NCBI GenBank assembly: GCA_036489025.1
Contig: DASXGN010000051.1
Span: 96,911-160,910, forward strand
DNA from: Dryocola sp036489025
GTDB lineage: Bacteria > Pseudomonadota > Gammaproteobacteria > Enterobacterales > Enterobacteriaceae
Length of the DNA stretch: 64,000 nucleotides
Direction of reading: 5' to 3'
Part shown: positions 18,119 through 26,088 of the stretch, piece by piece
Layout of the letters: each line of letters opens with the position of its first letter
Position numbering within the stretch: position 1 is the stretch's first letter
Position numbers and translations under genes: made by a program
The notes under the pieces: model-generated
Database searches by the model: none
Told to the model about the DNA's origin: nothing
Seen by the model: the letters and a program-made list of their open reading frames with translations, nothing else

Positions 18119-18142
18119 AATTAAGTAAAATATTACTTAATT
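18119..18142. promoter_or_regulatory. Perfect 10-bp-arm palindrome
   Basis: AATTAAGTAA-AATA-TTACTTAATT is a perfect dyad with a 4-bp centre. Lying between the regulator and fimbrial genes, and outside both coding regions, it is a likely regulator-binding site, perhaps for the AraC-family protein itself. Confidence 0.5.
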
Positions 18143-18220
18143 GTAGTCAATGGATTAAATAAAGCATAGGGAAAATATTGTTAATAAAATGTTTATTATA
18201 ACCATTTAATCTCATGCATC

Positions 18221-18352
18221 CTGCGTGACCTTGAAAGCAGTTATCAACCCAAGGATAATTCGTTCCAACAGGTTGCTGCTCAAATTGGTTTTAAAAGTCC
18301 TCAAATCTTTAAACGAGAGCAGCTTGTTCGCTATTTTATTATTACTCAGGAA
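18221..18352 (+). pseudogene. Remnant of an AraC-type helix-turn-helix (low confidence)
   Basis: The frame that leads into the major fimbrial gene reads, with no start, QQVAAQIGFKSPQIFKRE. This fits the second recognition helix of AraC-family proteins (VA-x3-GF-x-S-x3-F-x-R). Only about 40 codons are present and nothing recognisable precedes them, so it is best taken as a remnant left when the island was rearranged. Chance resemblance is possible. Confidence 0.3.
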
Positions 18353-18358
18353 ATGAAA

Positions 18359-18895
18359 ATGAAATTCAACAAGACTATTTTAGCTATGGCAATGGGCTTT
18401 TCTATGGTTGCTGGTGCGGCAAATGCTGCTGGCACAACGACAGATCAGGGCCATGGTAAAGTAACCTTCACCGGTTCTATTATTGATGCTCCGTGCTCTA
18501 TTGCAGCGAAAGACGTTGATCAAATCGTCCCGCTTGGTGAGATTGCGAACAAATCACTGGAGAGCGGTGGCAAATCTGAGCCGCACCCGTTCGATATTGA
18601 ACTGGTAAACTGCGACCTGGGTACTGTTCAAACGGTAACGACGACTTTCACCGGTGCTGCAGATACTAACGCTCCAGCAATGCTTGGTATTGCCGGCAGC
18701 GCATCAGGCGCGGGTATCGTATTGACTGACGGTTCCAGCAAACCTATCACTCTGGGCCAGCCAACTGACGGCCAAATTCTGCAAAATGGGACTAACACCC
18801 TGCTGTTCTCCGCTTATTTGCAGGGTGACGGTGCTTCAGAAATTGTCCCAGGTGCATTCACCAGCGTGACCAACTTTACCCTGGCTTATAACTAA
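18359..18895 (+). CDS. Major fimbrial subunit (FimA-like)
   Basis: A 178-residue pilin. Signal peptide MKFNKTILAMAMGFSMVAGAANA is followed by a FimA-type domain with the pilin cysteine pair (DAPCSIA, LVNCDLG), the G-x-x-F-T-G donor strand motif near the mature N-terminus and the penultimate-Tyr C-terminus (FTLAYN). The ATG at 18359 was chosen because AGGA sits 7 bases before it; the ATG at 18353 is too close. It is first of the cluster and divergent from the AraC gene, so it should be the most abundant subunit. Confidence 0.93.
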   Translation: MKFNKTILAMAMGFSMVAGAANAAGTTTDQGHGKVTFTGSIIDAPCSIAAKDVDQIVPLGEIANKSLESGGKSEPHPFDIELVNCDLGTVQTVTTTFTGAADTNAPAMLGIAGSASGAGIVLTDGSSKPITLGQPTDGQILQNGTNTLLFSAYLQGDGASEIVPGAFTSVTNFTLAYN

Positions 18896-18938
18896 GTCTG
18901 TAAATTATATCTCACCTACATTGAGTGAATAACTTCCA

Positions 18939-19523
18939 ATGAATTTTATTTCAAGAAGGACAGTTTATTCTTTCTGTGCTTGTATATTCAGCGTGCTTTC
19001 ATTCTGCACTTTTGCTGCGAATAATACGGGTTCATTTAATGTAGGTGAATATAAAAGTGCCGGGCATGGGGTTGTGCGCATGCCCGGTGCTATTATCGAT
19101 GCAGCCTGCGCGATTTCTATTGAAAGTAGAGATCAGACTCTCAATCTGCATCTGGCAAGTATTAGCAGTCTTCTTGCCTATGGATATGGCAGTGCAGAAT
19201 ATTTTGTTATTAAACTTGTTCATTGTACAAGAGTACGCAGTGATGGTGTCACTGAGTGGAAAAATATTACCGCCACATTCTCTGGGGATACGGATAGATA
19301 TAATAATACGCTATTTTCACTGGCGGGTGATGTCCGTGGTGTGGGTGTACAACTTCGCGATGACAACAGCAATATAATCATACCGGGTGAAGTTGTGAGT
19401 CGAAATCAAATTCCTTTAAATATCGCGGAGATGCGGTACAGCGTTAGGTTGGTTGCAGACTCGAATAAAATTGAGAGTGGGGTGGGTCATTCAACGATCC
19501 GACTTCGACTCGATTATGACTGA
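18939..19523 (+). CDS. Minor fimbrial subunit (possible anchor)
   Basis: A 194-residue pilin with a signal peptide ending near CTFA, cysteines in AACAIS and LVHCTR, and the C-terminus LRLDYD. It is bigger than the major subunit and lies between it and the usher, which is where papH (the anchor that ends fibre growth) lies in pap-type clusters. Its end overlaps the longest usher frame, but the usher's real start is downstream. Confidence 0.8.
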   Translation: MNFISRRTVYSFCACIFSVLSFCTFAANNTGSFNVGEYKSAGHGVVRMPGAIIDAACAISIESRDQTLNLHLASISSLLAYGYGSAEYFVIKLVHCTRVRSDGVTEWKNITATFSGDTDRYNNTLFSLAGDVRGVGVQLRDDNSNIIIPGEVVSRNQIPLNIAEMRYSVRLVADSNKIESGVGHSTIRLRLDYD

Positions 19524-19545
19524 ATTTAACCGCTGCAGGAATAAT

Positions 19546-22053
19546 ATGTCTTTGTCTCTTTTTCGCCTCAATTCGCTCTATGCGTCAATTATATTGGGGT
19601 TGACTTTAAGTATCGCAAGGGTCGAATTCTCAATCGCCGATGATATACAGTTTAATACCGATGTATTGGATGTAAAAGACAGGGGTAACATTGATCTGTC
19701 ACATTTTGCGCGTGCCGGCTATATCATGCCTGGCACTTATCCAATGACTATACATATTAATCGAGATAGTCTTCCCGTAGCGCAAGTCAGTTTTTATTCG
19801 TTAGATAATGATCCTAAAAGCAGTGTTGCATGCCTTACTCCCGAAATGATTAAAACATTGGGCATGAAAGAACGCAGTATGGATAAAATAACCTGGTGGC
19901 ATAACGGCCAGTGTGCGGCTTTAGAGTCTATACCGGGCATGACGGCCACCGGCGATTTGGGGCAGTCGACATTATTTATCAACGTGCCACAAGCGTATAT
20001 GGAATTCAGCTCGGATACCTGGGATCCGCCTTCGCGCTGGGACAATGGCGTCCCCGGATTGCTGTTCGATTATAATATAAATGCAGATCGTTCCACCGCT
20101 AACGGTGGGGATACCACTCAGGAACTCAATGGAACAGGCACCGCTGGTGCAAACCTTGGTCCCTGGCGGGCAAGGGCTGACTGGCAATATCAGCATGAAG
20201 ATGACAGCTCTGAAAGCGGTAGCGCATTGAAGTGGACACGCTATTACCTGTACCGGGCTTTGCCCTCCTTGCAGTCAAATTTGACCATTGGACAAAATAC
20301 AATGGATTCTCAGGTATTTGATAACTTCCAGTTTTTGGGAGCAAATCTTGCCTCTGATGACAGCATGCTGCCGCCGAATACGCGCGGCTACGCGCCAGAA
20401 ATTATCGGCATCGCAAATTCGAATGCCAAAGTTACCGTTAGCCAGCAGGGACGAGTGCTTTACGAAACTCAAGTACCCGCGGGGCCTTTTAATATTCAGG
20501 AATTAAGTGACTCCGTCAGTGGGAAATTGGATGTAAAAGTAGAAGAGCAAAATGGAGCGGTGCGTACCTGGCAGGTTGATACGGCAACGATTCCCTATCT
20601 GACTCGTCCGGGCAGTATACGTTACTCATTGACGGCCGGTCGTCCAACGGACTGGGATCGTAACCTGGAAGGCCCAGTTTTTGCTTCGGGAGAACTTTCC
20701 TGGGGGATAAACAACGGCTGGTCGGCCTATGGCGGCATGCTTGGCAGCGATGGTTATCAATCTTTGAGCCTGGGTGTTGGTCGCGATCTCCTGGTATGGG
20801 GGGCATTATCATTTGATATTACCCAAGCCAATGCCAGCCTTGATAATGGCGAACAGCGTAACGGACGTTCATATCGCCTTAGCTATTCCAAAAGATTTGA
20901 TGACTACGACAGTCAGATAACATTTGCAGGCTATCGTTTTGCTGAAAAAAATTATATGTCGATGAGCCAGTATCTGGATACGCTTAATCAGAACCAAAGT
21001 GATGATTATGAGGACGGCTCAGATAAAGAAATGTACACCATTACGGTAAATAAACAGTTCCGTGATGCGGGTGTGAGTCTTAATCTTTCATATAATCATC
21101 AGACATACTGGGATAAAAATCCTAATGATAACTGGAATTTATCTGTTGCCCGTTACTTTGACGTAGGCAACTGGAAAGATATCAGCATAAGTTTCAATGG
21201 TTATAGCAACACCAGTAATGACAATAAAGATAAGGGAATGTATTTAAGCCTGAGCGTTCCGTTCGGTCAGAATAATACGCTCAGCTATAACGGTTCATCC
21301 GGCAGTGATTCATCGCAAACGCTGGGCTGGTATAGCCTTCTTGGGCGAAATGATTCGGTACAGCTTAATGCAGGCGTGCAGCAGGGCGCTAAAAGTTCAA
21401 TTAGCGGCTATTACACGCATGAAGGTGATATCGCTAAAACAACCCTTAGCGGAAGTCATCAGGAAGGGACATACACATCATTTGATTTTTCCGCAAGCGG
21501 CGGAGTGACGGTGACACCATACGGTGCAGCATTGCATAGAATGGTCGTACCTGGTGGAACACGAATGATGGTTGATACGGGCGGTGTTTCCGGCGTCCCT
21601 GTATCCGGGAACGGTTCCCCGGTAAAAAGTAATATTTTTGGAAAGGCCGTAATTACGGATGTTAATAGCTACTACCGCAACACCGCCGAAGTCAATGTAG
21701 CGGATTTGGGTGACGATGTTGAGGCGATAACATCAGTTGTGGAAGACACCCTCACTGAAGGTGCTATCGGTTACAGAAAATTTGAGGTTATTGCGGGCCA
21801 AAAGCTCATGGCCGTAATTAAATTGCCGGATGGCAGTTCACCCCCCTTTGGTGCAACCGTAACAAAAGACGGACATCAGACTGGATTAGTCGGTGATAAC
21901 GGTGAGGTTTGGCTATCTGGTGTGGAACCAGAGGGACGGATGGCAGTCAGCTGGGATGACACCGAAAAATGTAATATTGCTTTCCCGGCAATACTTCCAA
22001 CCGCGGCTGCGAATGAAGCTACTTTGCTTCTTCCATGCTCAGTAAAAAACTAA
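19546..22053 (+). CDS. Outer-membrane fimbrial usher
   Basis: An 835-residue PapC/FimD-type usher that receives chaperone-subunit complexes and threads the fibre through the outer membrane. After a signal peptide come the N-terminal chaperone-binding domain (IQFNTDVLDVKDRGNIDLSHF), the 24-strand barrel with plug, and the C-terminal domains, ending with two cysteines (EKCNIAF, LPCSVKN). The ATG at 19546 was chosen because AGGA lies 5 bases upstream; longer frames run into the preceding gene. Confidence 0.95.
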   Translation: MSLSLFRLNSLYASIILGLTLSIARVEFSIADDIQFNTDVLDVKDRGNIDLSHFARAGYIMPGTYPMTIHINRDSLPVAQVSFYSLDNDPKSSVACLTPEMIKTLGMKERSMDKITWWHNGQCAALESIPGMTATGDLGQSTLFINVPQAYMEFSSDTWDPPSRWDNGVPGLLFDYNINADRSTANGGDTTQELNGTGTAGANLGPWRARADWQYQHEDDSSESGSALKWTRYYLYRALPSLQSNLTIGQNTMDSQVFDNFQFLGANLASDDSMLPPNTRGYAPEIIGIANSNAKVTVSQQGRVLYETQVPAGPFNIQELSDSVSGKLDVKVEEQNGAVRTWQVDTATIPYLTRPGSIRYSLTAGRPTDWDRNLEGPVFASGELSWGINNGWSAYGGMLGSDGYQSLSLGVGRDLLVWGALSFDITQANASLDNGEQRNGRSYRLSYSKRFDDYDSQITFAGYRFAEKNYMSMSQYLDTLNQNQSDDYEDGSDKEMYTITVNKQFRDAGVSLNLSYNHQTYWDKNPNDNWNLSVARYFDVGNWKDISISFNGYSNTSNDNKDKGMYLSLSVPFGQNNTLSYNGSSGSDSSQTLGWYSLLGRNDSVQLNAGVQQGAKSSISGYYTHEGDIAKTTLSGSHQEGTYTSFDFSASGGVTVTPYGAALHRMVVPGGTRMMVDTGGVSGVPVSGNGSPVKSNIFGKAVITDVNSYYRNTAEVNVADLGDDVEAITSVVEDTLTEGAIGYRKFEVIAGQKLMAVIKLPDGSSPPFGATVTKDGHQTGLVGDNGEVWLSGVEPEGRMAVSWDDTEKCNIAFPAILPTAAANEATLLLPCSVKN

Positions 22054-22100
22054 ACACAAATAGTGTTATCGATTATTTAGATACTAATTAGAGAATTTTT

Positions 22101-22844
22101 ATGAAATATAGTGCAGCTATAAATTTGGGTATGGCTTTATTCCTCTCCGTCATTTCAATCCACGCCAATGCTTCTATTGCCCTGGATCGCACGCGGGTTG
22201 TTTTTCCGGGTGGCGAAAAATCAGTCAGCATGACGGTTGCAAATGAAAATAAGCAATTACCTTATCTCGCTCAGGGATGGGTTGAGAATGAGAAAGGTGA
22301 AAAGATCAGCTCTCCTTTTATTGTTCTTCCCCCCGTACAACGTGTGGAACCTGGTGCGAAAACCCAGGTTAAGATCCAGGCAACGGCAGGTTTGAGTGCG
22401 CTGCCACGGGATCGAGAGTCAATTTATTATTTTAATCTGCGTGAAATTCCACCGCGCAGCAATAAGCCTAACGTTTTACAACTGGCGTTACAGACTAAAA
22501 TTAAACTTTTCTATCGCCCAGAAGCTTTATTACAGCCGGAGAATGCTACTCCGTGGCAGGAGTCTTTAACTCTGGAACGCAAAGGGGACCGTTTCATTGT
22601 CCATAATCCGACAGGATACTATGCGACAATTATTGATGCGCATGCGAAAGGAACCAAAGCTGCGTCAAAATTCCATGCGCTAATGGTTTCCCCAAAAAGC
22701 GATGCCGATCTGGGGGTTGCTGCCGCATCTTTAGGAAGCTCACCGCAGATAGTCTATATCAATGATTTTGGCGGACGTCCGGTTCTGACGTTTGGCTGCG
22801 CAGGCAGCAGCTGTAAAGTTGTTTCCACAAAAACAAGCGAGTAA
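22101..22844 (+). CDS. Periplasmic fimbrial chaperone
   Basis: A 247-residue PapD/FimC-type chaperone with a signal peptide ending at HANA. The two subunit-anchoring residues are visible: Arg in LDRTRVVF and Lys in TKIKLFYRP. The proline-rich family signature YYFNLREIPPRSN is also present. It follows the usher gene, an order (usher then chaperone) seen in pap and mrp clusters, not in type 1 fim. Confidence 0.95.
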   Translation: MKYSAAINLGMALFLSVISIHANASIALDRTRVVFPGGEKSVSMTVANENKQLPYLAQGWVENEKGEKISSPFIVLPPVQRVEPGAKTQVKIQATAGLSALPRDRESIYYFNLREIPPRSNKPNVLQLALQTKIKLFYRPEALLQPENATPWQESLTLERKGDRFIVHNPTGYYATIIDAHAKGTKAASKFHALMVSPKSDADLGVAAASLGSSPQIVYINDFGGRPVLTFGCAGSSCKVVSTKTSE

Positions 22845-22848
22845 TTCA

Positions 22849-23436
22849 ATGAGCCTGCTCAGGAATAAAGGGATATCGGCTTGTCTGCTGTCACTGGTAG
22901 CCTGGGGAGCTTTGGCTGAGAAGTCACCTGACGTACAGGGCGAAACCGCGTTAATCCACATCAATGCCGCGGTAGTAGAATCGTCATGCGGTATTGCCTT
23001 ATCTTCGCAAGACCAGTCTATCGCCATACAGCCTGTCCCACGAAATAAACTGGTGAGGGTTGGTGCACTCTCAGCCATTACCTGGTTCAGGATTGAATTG
23101 CGACACTGTCTTCCGGAAAAAGGAATGCAGTTAACGATGTCGACGTTGACTCGCGGCTGGTCAAATTTAGGACCCGTTGTCTCTGTTTCATTCGGTGGCC
23201 CTCAGAGTGAGGCAAACCCGGGCGTGTTTTCTACAACGGGAACGGCCAGCGGTATTGGGTTACAGCTCGTAGATGCAAAACAAAAAAAGATAATCCCTGG
23301 TCATGCAGAGGGTGTGAATTTTCTGACTCCGGGTAAGAATGAGCTTATATACGGTGTCGCTATAGCACGCTTGCCTACAGAAATTAAAGATGGGTATTAC
23401 CGGAGCGTCATTGATTTTCAGGTGAACTATGATTAG
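22849..23436 (+). CDS. Minor fimbrial subunit
   Basis: A 195-residue pilin: signal peptide ending at ALA, cysteine pair in SSCGIA and LRHCLP, and the C-terminal FQVNYD strand. The ATG at 22849 was chosen, 5 bp after the chaperone stop; the longer frame overlaps the chaperone. It ends 8 bp inside the next gene. Its place in the fibre (shaft or tip) cannot be told. Confidence 0.8.
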   Translation: MSLLRNKGISACLLSLVAWGALAEKSPDVQGETALIHINAAVVESSCGIALSSQDQSIAIQPVPRNKLVRVGALSAITWFRIELRHCLPEKGMQLTMSTLTRGWSNLGPVVSVSFGGPQSEANPGVFSTTGTASGIGLQLVDAKQKKIIPGHAEGVNFLTPGKNELIYGVAIARLPTEIKDGYYRSVIDFQVNYD

Positions 23437-23992
23437 CAGAATATCTAGAAAAGCTGATGCCTTTATTATCTGGGTTGGCACACTGGCCTTGATTTTATGT
23501 TTCACGATGCCATGCATGGCAGCAGACATTCATCATCAATCTAAAAAGTCAAATAATCTTAAAGGAACGGAAGGTGGAGCGCAGGTTCAAATTACCGGAA
23601 CCGTTGTGCTTCCTCCTCCCTGTATTGTCAACAATGATAAGCTGTTTATTGTGGAATTTGGCGATGTACGTATCGATTTAATTGATGGGGTCAGTTACCA
23701 CGAACGTGATATCCCGGTGAGCATATATTGCGATGGCGCAGTCAGCGGGCAATTACAACTCTCTTTACAGGGAGATAGTTTGTCCGGGGATGCATCATTA
23801 TTGACCACCTCTGATCCCGGTTTGGGAATAAAAATAAAAAGAAGCGGAATCGATTTTCCCTTAAATAACTGGGTGGATGTTAATAATCTGGATGATTTCA
23901 AACTATCTGCCATTCCTGTAAAGCTGCCTGCAAACAAACTGGAAGCCGGGGAGTTTACGGCAACCGCAACATTTATTGTTAAGCAGGATTAA
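23429..23992 (+). CDS. Fimbrial tip adaptor subunit (FimF/FimG-like)
   Basis: A 187-residue pilin of the small adaptor kind: signal peptide ending at CMA, a GTVVLPPPCIVNNDKLFIVEFGDV core and C-terminus ATFIVKQD. The NN-D-x4-V-x-FGDV sequence is shared with adaptor and adhesin pilin domains. The N-terminal extension between signal peptide and pilin domain (about 25 residues) is long. It is followed within 5 bp by a close relative. Confidence 0.82.
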   Translation: MISRISRKADAFIIWVGTLALILCFTMPCMAADIHHQSKKSNNLKGTEGGAQVQITGTVVLPPPCIVNNDKLFIVEFGDVRIDLIDGVSYHERDIPVSIYCDGAVSGQLQLSLQGDSLSGDASLLTTSDPGLGIKIKRSGIDFPLNNWVDVNNLDDFKLSAIPVKLPANKLEAGEFTATATFIVKQD

Positions 23993-23996
23993 CATC

Positions 23997-24473
23997 ATGA
24001 ATGCGAGAATTATTTTTTTTGCAATCTTGAGTGCTAATTTTTACTCTCAGACTGTTTCTGCCAAGAGTGATGTTAAATTTCATGGTTCGCTTTATGAAAT
24101 AAGCTGCGTGGTGAATAACGACAACCCAATCGATGTCGCTTTTGGAAATGTCGGCGTTAATAAAATAGATGGTATTCAGTATACGCAGCCTGTCCCTGTC
24201 GATATCACCTGCGACGGATCGTACAGCGGGGAATTTTCACTCTATGTCAAAGGCACCGCTGCCGATTTTGACGACTCAGCTGTACAAACAGATGTGCCGG
24301 ATTTGAGTATCCGTATTATGCAGGACGGATCGAGGATACAAATAAATAAGCCTATAATAGTCTCCTCAGCTCATCCTCCAGCATTAACGGCAGTGCCAAT
24401 AAATCGGCCAGGTAGCTCGCTGAGTGAAGGAGTTTTTAAGGCAACTGCGACACTTGTGGTGGAGATTGTTTAA
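23997..24473 (+). CDS. Fimbrial tip adaptor subunit (FimG-like)
   Basis: A 158-residue pilin with signal peptide ending at VSA, core YEISCVVNNDNPIDVAFGNV, second Cys in VDITCDGS, and C-terminus ATLVVEIV. ATG 23997 was chosen, 5 bp after the previous stop; the longer frame begins inside that gene. It looks like a tandem paralogue of the preceding subunit, as fimF and fimG are. Its last base overlaps the next start. Confidence 0.82.
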   Translation: MNARIIFFAILSANFYSQTVSAKSDVKFHGSLYEISCVVNNDNPIDVAFGNVGVNKIDGIQYTQPVPVDITCDGSYSGEFSLYVKGTAADFDDSAVQTDVPDLSIRIMQDGSRIQINKPIIVSSAHPPALTAVPINRPGSSLSEGVFKATATLVVEIV

Positions 24474-24988
24474 TGAAAATGTTACTCGCCTTTGCTTTTC
24501 TGCTGCATGTAGGGGGAGCAAAGGCTCAATCGGATGTGAATTTTTCGGGCACGCTTGTTCAGGAACCCTGTACCTTATCACCTGATAGCAGCGATATAAC
24601 CGTAGATTTTCGCAGCGTTGTGATTCCTTACCTGTACACCAATGAACATTCACCCCCCGAGTTATTTCGCATCCGTCTGACCGATTGCGATACTTCGTTG
24701 GGGGCAAGAGCATCAGTGCAGTTTACAGGTACAGAAGATGCGGATCAGCCAGGGCTTCTGGCAATGGGGGCGGGAAGTTTGGCTCAGGGAGTGGCTATTG
24801 GTATTCATACTTTAAAAGGAGAGGCCGTCCCCATTAATAAACCATCAAGGCAGTTTACTCTTTCTGATGGTAATACCACTATTTATCTGGCGGCATATGT
24901 TCAGGCCTCTCCGCTCGCCAAGCAAAACAAAAGCATTGTTGCAGGAGCATTTAATGCCACCGCAACCTTTGAAATGATTTATGATTAA
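24473..24988 (+). CDS. Minor fimbrial subunit (FimA-type)
   Basis: A 171-residue pilin with a short signal peptide (ending GAKA), cysteines in QEPCTLS and LTDCDT and a FEMIYD C-terminus. It resembles shaft-type subunits more than the two adaptors before it. A shaft-like pilin just before the adhesin gene is unusual. It may be a second tip-fibrillum subunit. Confidence 0.8.
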   Translation: MKMLLAFAFLLHVGGAKAQSDVNFSGTLVQEPCTLSPDSSDITVDFRSVVIPYLYTNEHSPPELFRIRLTDCDTSLGARASVQFTGTEDADQPGLLAMGAGSLAQGVAIGIHTLKGEAVPINKPSRQFTLSDGNTTIYLAAYVQASPLAKQNKSIVAGAFNATATFEMIYD

Positions 24989-25088
24989 ATCTGGTATTAA
25001 AGTTTTCATCTTTTATATTGAGAAAGACTTGGGATTCTGGCAAACGGACGGCAAATTAATATTAACCGTAAATACCCTGGTGGGGATC

Positions 25089-26036
25089 ATGTTAAAGTTA
25101 TTTCAAGTTATTGCTTTGTTCTTTGTTACAATGAATTGCTACGCCTTTCACTGTATTGTGGGTTCTACCGGGCAAACTATCGCGCCTTATGGTGGTAGTG
25201 CGGATGTTTCCGTTATGGTTTCGCCCGCTATTCTCGGCTCGAAAACAAAAATATATGATATGAATGATATTACCTGTTATTCAGATAGTATTGGGTATAC
25301 TGACTACTTATATCTACAGTCAATCACCACCGCATTGGATCCAACGTCTGATCTATCGACTGTTGATATCACGCCGGTGAGTGGGGCTAAAATAACATCA
25401 GGTATACCTTACTCGGGAAATGCTGAGGTTATTTATCTGCCTAAGCCCAAAAAAGCTAATGGAAAAATTAATGTCCAGTTGTATATGAATGTTGTTGATA
25501 ATCCTAGTAATCCTGTAATTATTCAGCAGGGGCAATTATTATATAAACTTACCTTTAACCAGACTAACCAGGATGATGAAAGTAACATCTATACGTGGAA
25601 TTTAATTGCTGCCAACACTATTCATTTTATTACAACGACCTGTACCATTAATAACGGTGAAGTGCTGTCGGTTGACTTTGGCACGGTAAATTCGACGGAG
25701 ATTGGAACGTCGTTGGCGTCAACAAAAACCATTACTAAAAATTTCCCGATACACTGCGATGATGGGCAAAGCGAGCCGATGGGTATTGCACTGGCTGGCA
25801 CAAGTACAACTGGGTTTGACGATCAGAATAGCTTAGTAACCTCCGATCCCAACTTGGGTGTAGTAGTCAGTAAATCAGGCCAGGAAATTGGTAATCATGA
25901 ACACTATGTTGATTATTTAGATAATGGCGATGGCAATTCCTCGTTGGATTTTAGCCTTGTGAAAAAATCGTCCGCCTCGCAGTTAGCGGGCGGCGCCTTT
26001 TCAGCGAGTGCAGTATTAGTCGTTGTTGAGCCATAA
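25089..26036 (+). CDS. FimH-like two-domain tip adhesin
   Basis: A 315-residue adhesin. After signal peptide MLKLFQVIALFFVTMNCYA the mature protein begins FHC, like the FAC of FimH. Residues 20-180 align with the FimH lectin domain (GGSADVSVMVSPAI; CYSDSIGYTDYLYLQ; NQTN) and residues 185-315 are a pilin domain (CTINNGEVLSVDFGTV) that docks on the adaptors. Several mannose-pocket positions are kept, others changed (see findings). ATG 25089 was chosen since the signal peptide begins there; the longer frame overlaps the preceding gene. Confidence 0.85.
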   Translation: MLKLFQVIALFFVTMNCYAFHCIVGSTGQTIAPYGGSADVSVMVSPAILGSKTKIYDMNDITCYSDSIGYTDYLYLQSITTALDPTSDLSTVDITPVSGAKITSGIPYSGNAEVIYLPKPKKANGKINVQLYMNVVDNPSNPVIIQQGQLLYKLTFNQTNQDDESNIYTWNLIAANTIHFITTTCTINNGEVLSVDFGTVNSTEIGTSLASTKTITKNFPIHCDDGQSEPMGIALAGTSTTGFDDQNSLVTSDPNLGVVVSKSGQEIGNHEHYVDYLDNGDGNSSLDFSLVKKSSASQLAGGAFSASAVLVVVEP

Positions 26037-26088
26037 AATAAAATAGCCAAAAATTAAGTTGGTCTCCATTTTTCAATATAATACAAAT

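Larger units (their letters stand above)
18062..18358. promoter_or_regulatory. Divergent control region between AraC gene and fimbrial operon
   Basis: This 297-bp AT-rich gap has a 24-bp palindrome and a gene remnant (both listed). I looked for flanking inverted repeats of the kind that bound the invertible fimA promoter and saw none, so phase inversion is not supported. Confidence 0.5.

Noticed and set aside
18062..18358. Invertible fimbrial promoter (fimS-like)
   Set aside because: No pair of flanking inverted repeats and no recombinase gene nearby; the only dyad is a compact palindrome.
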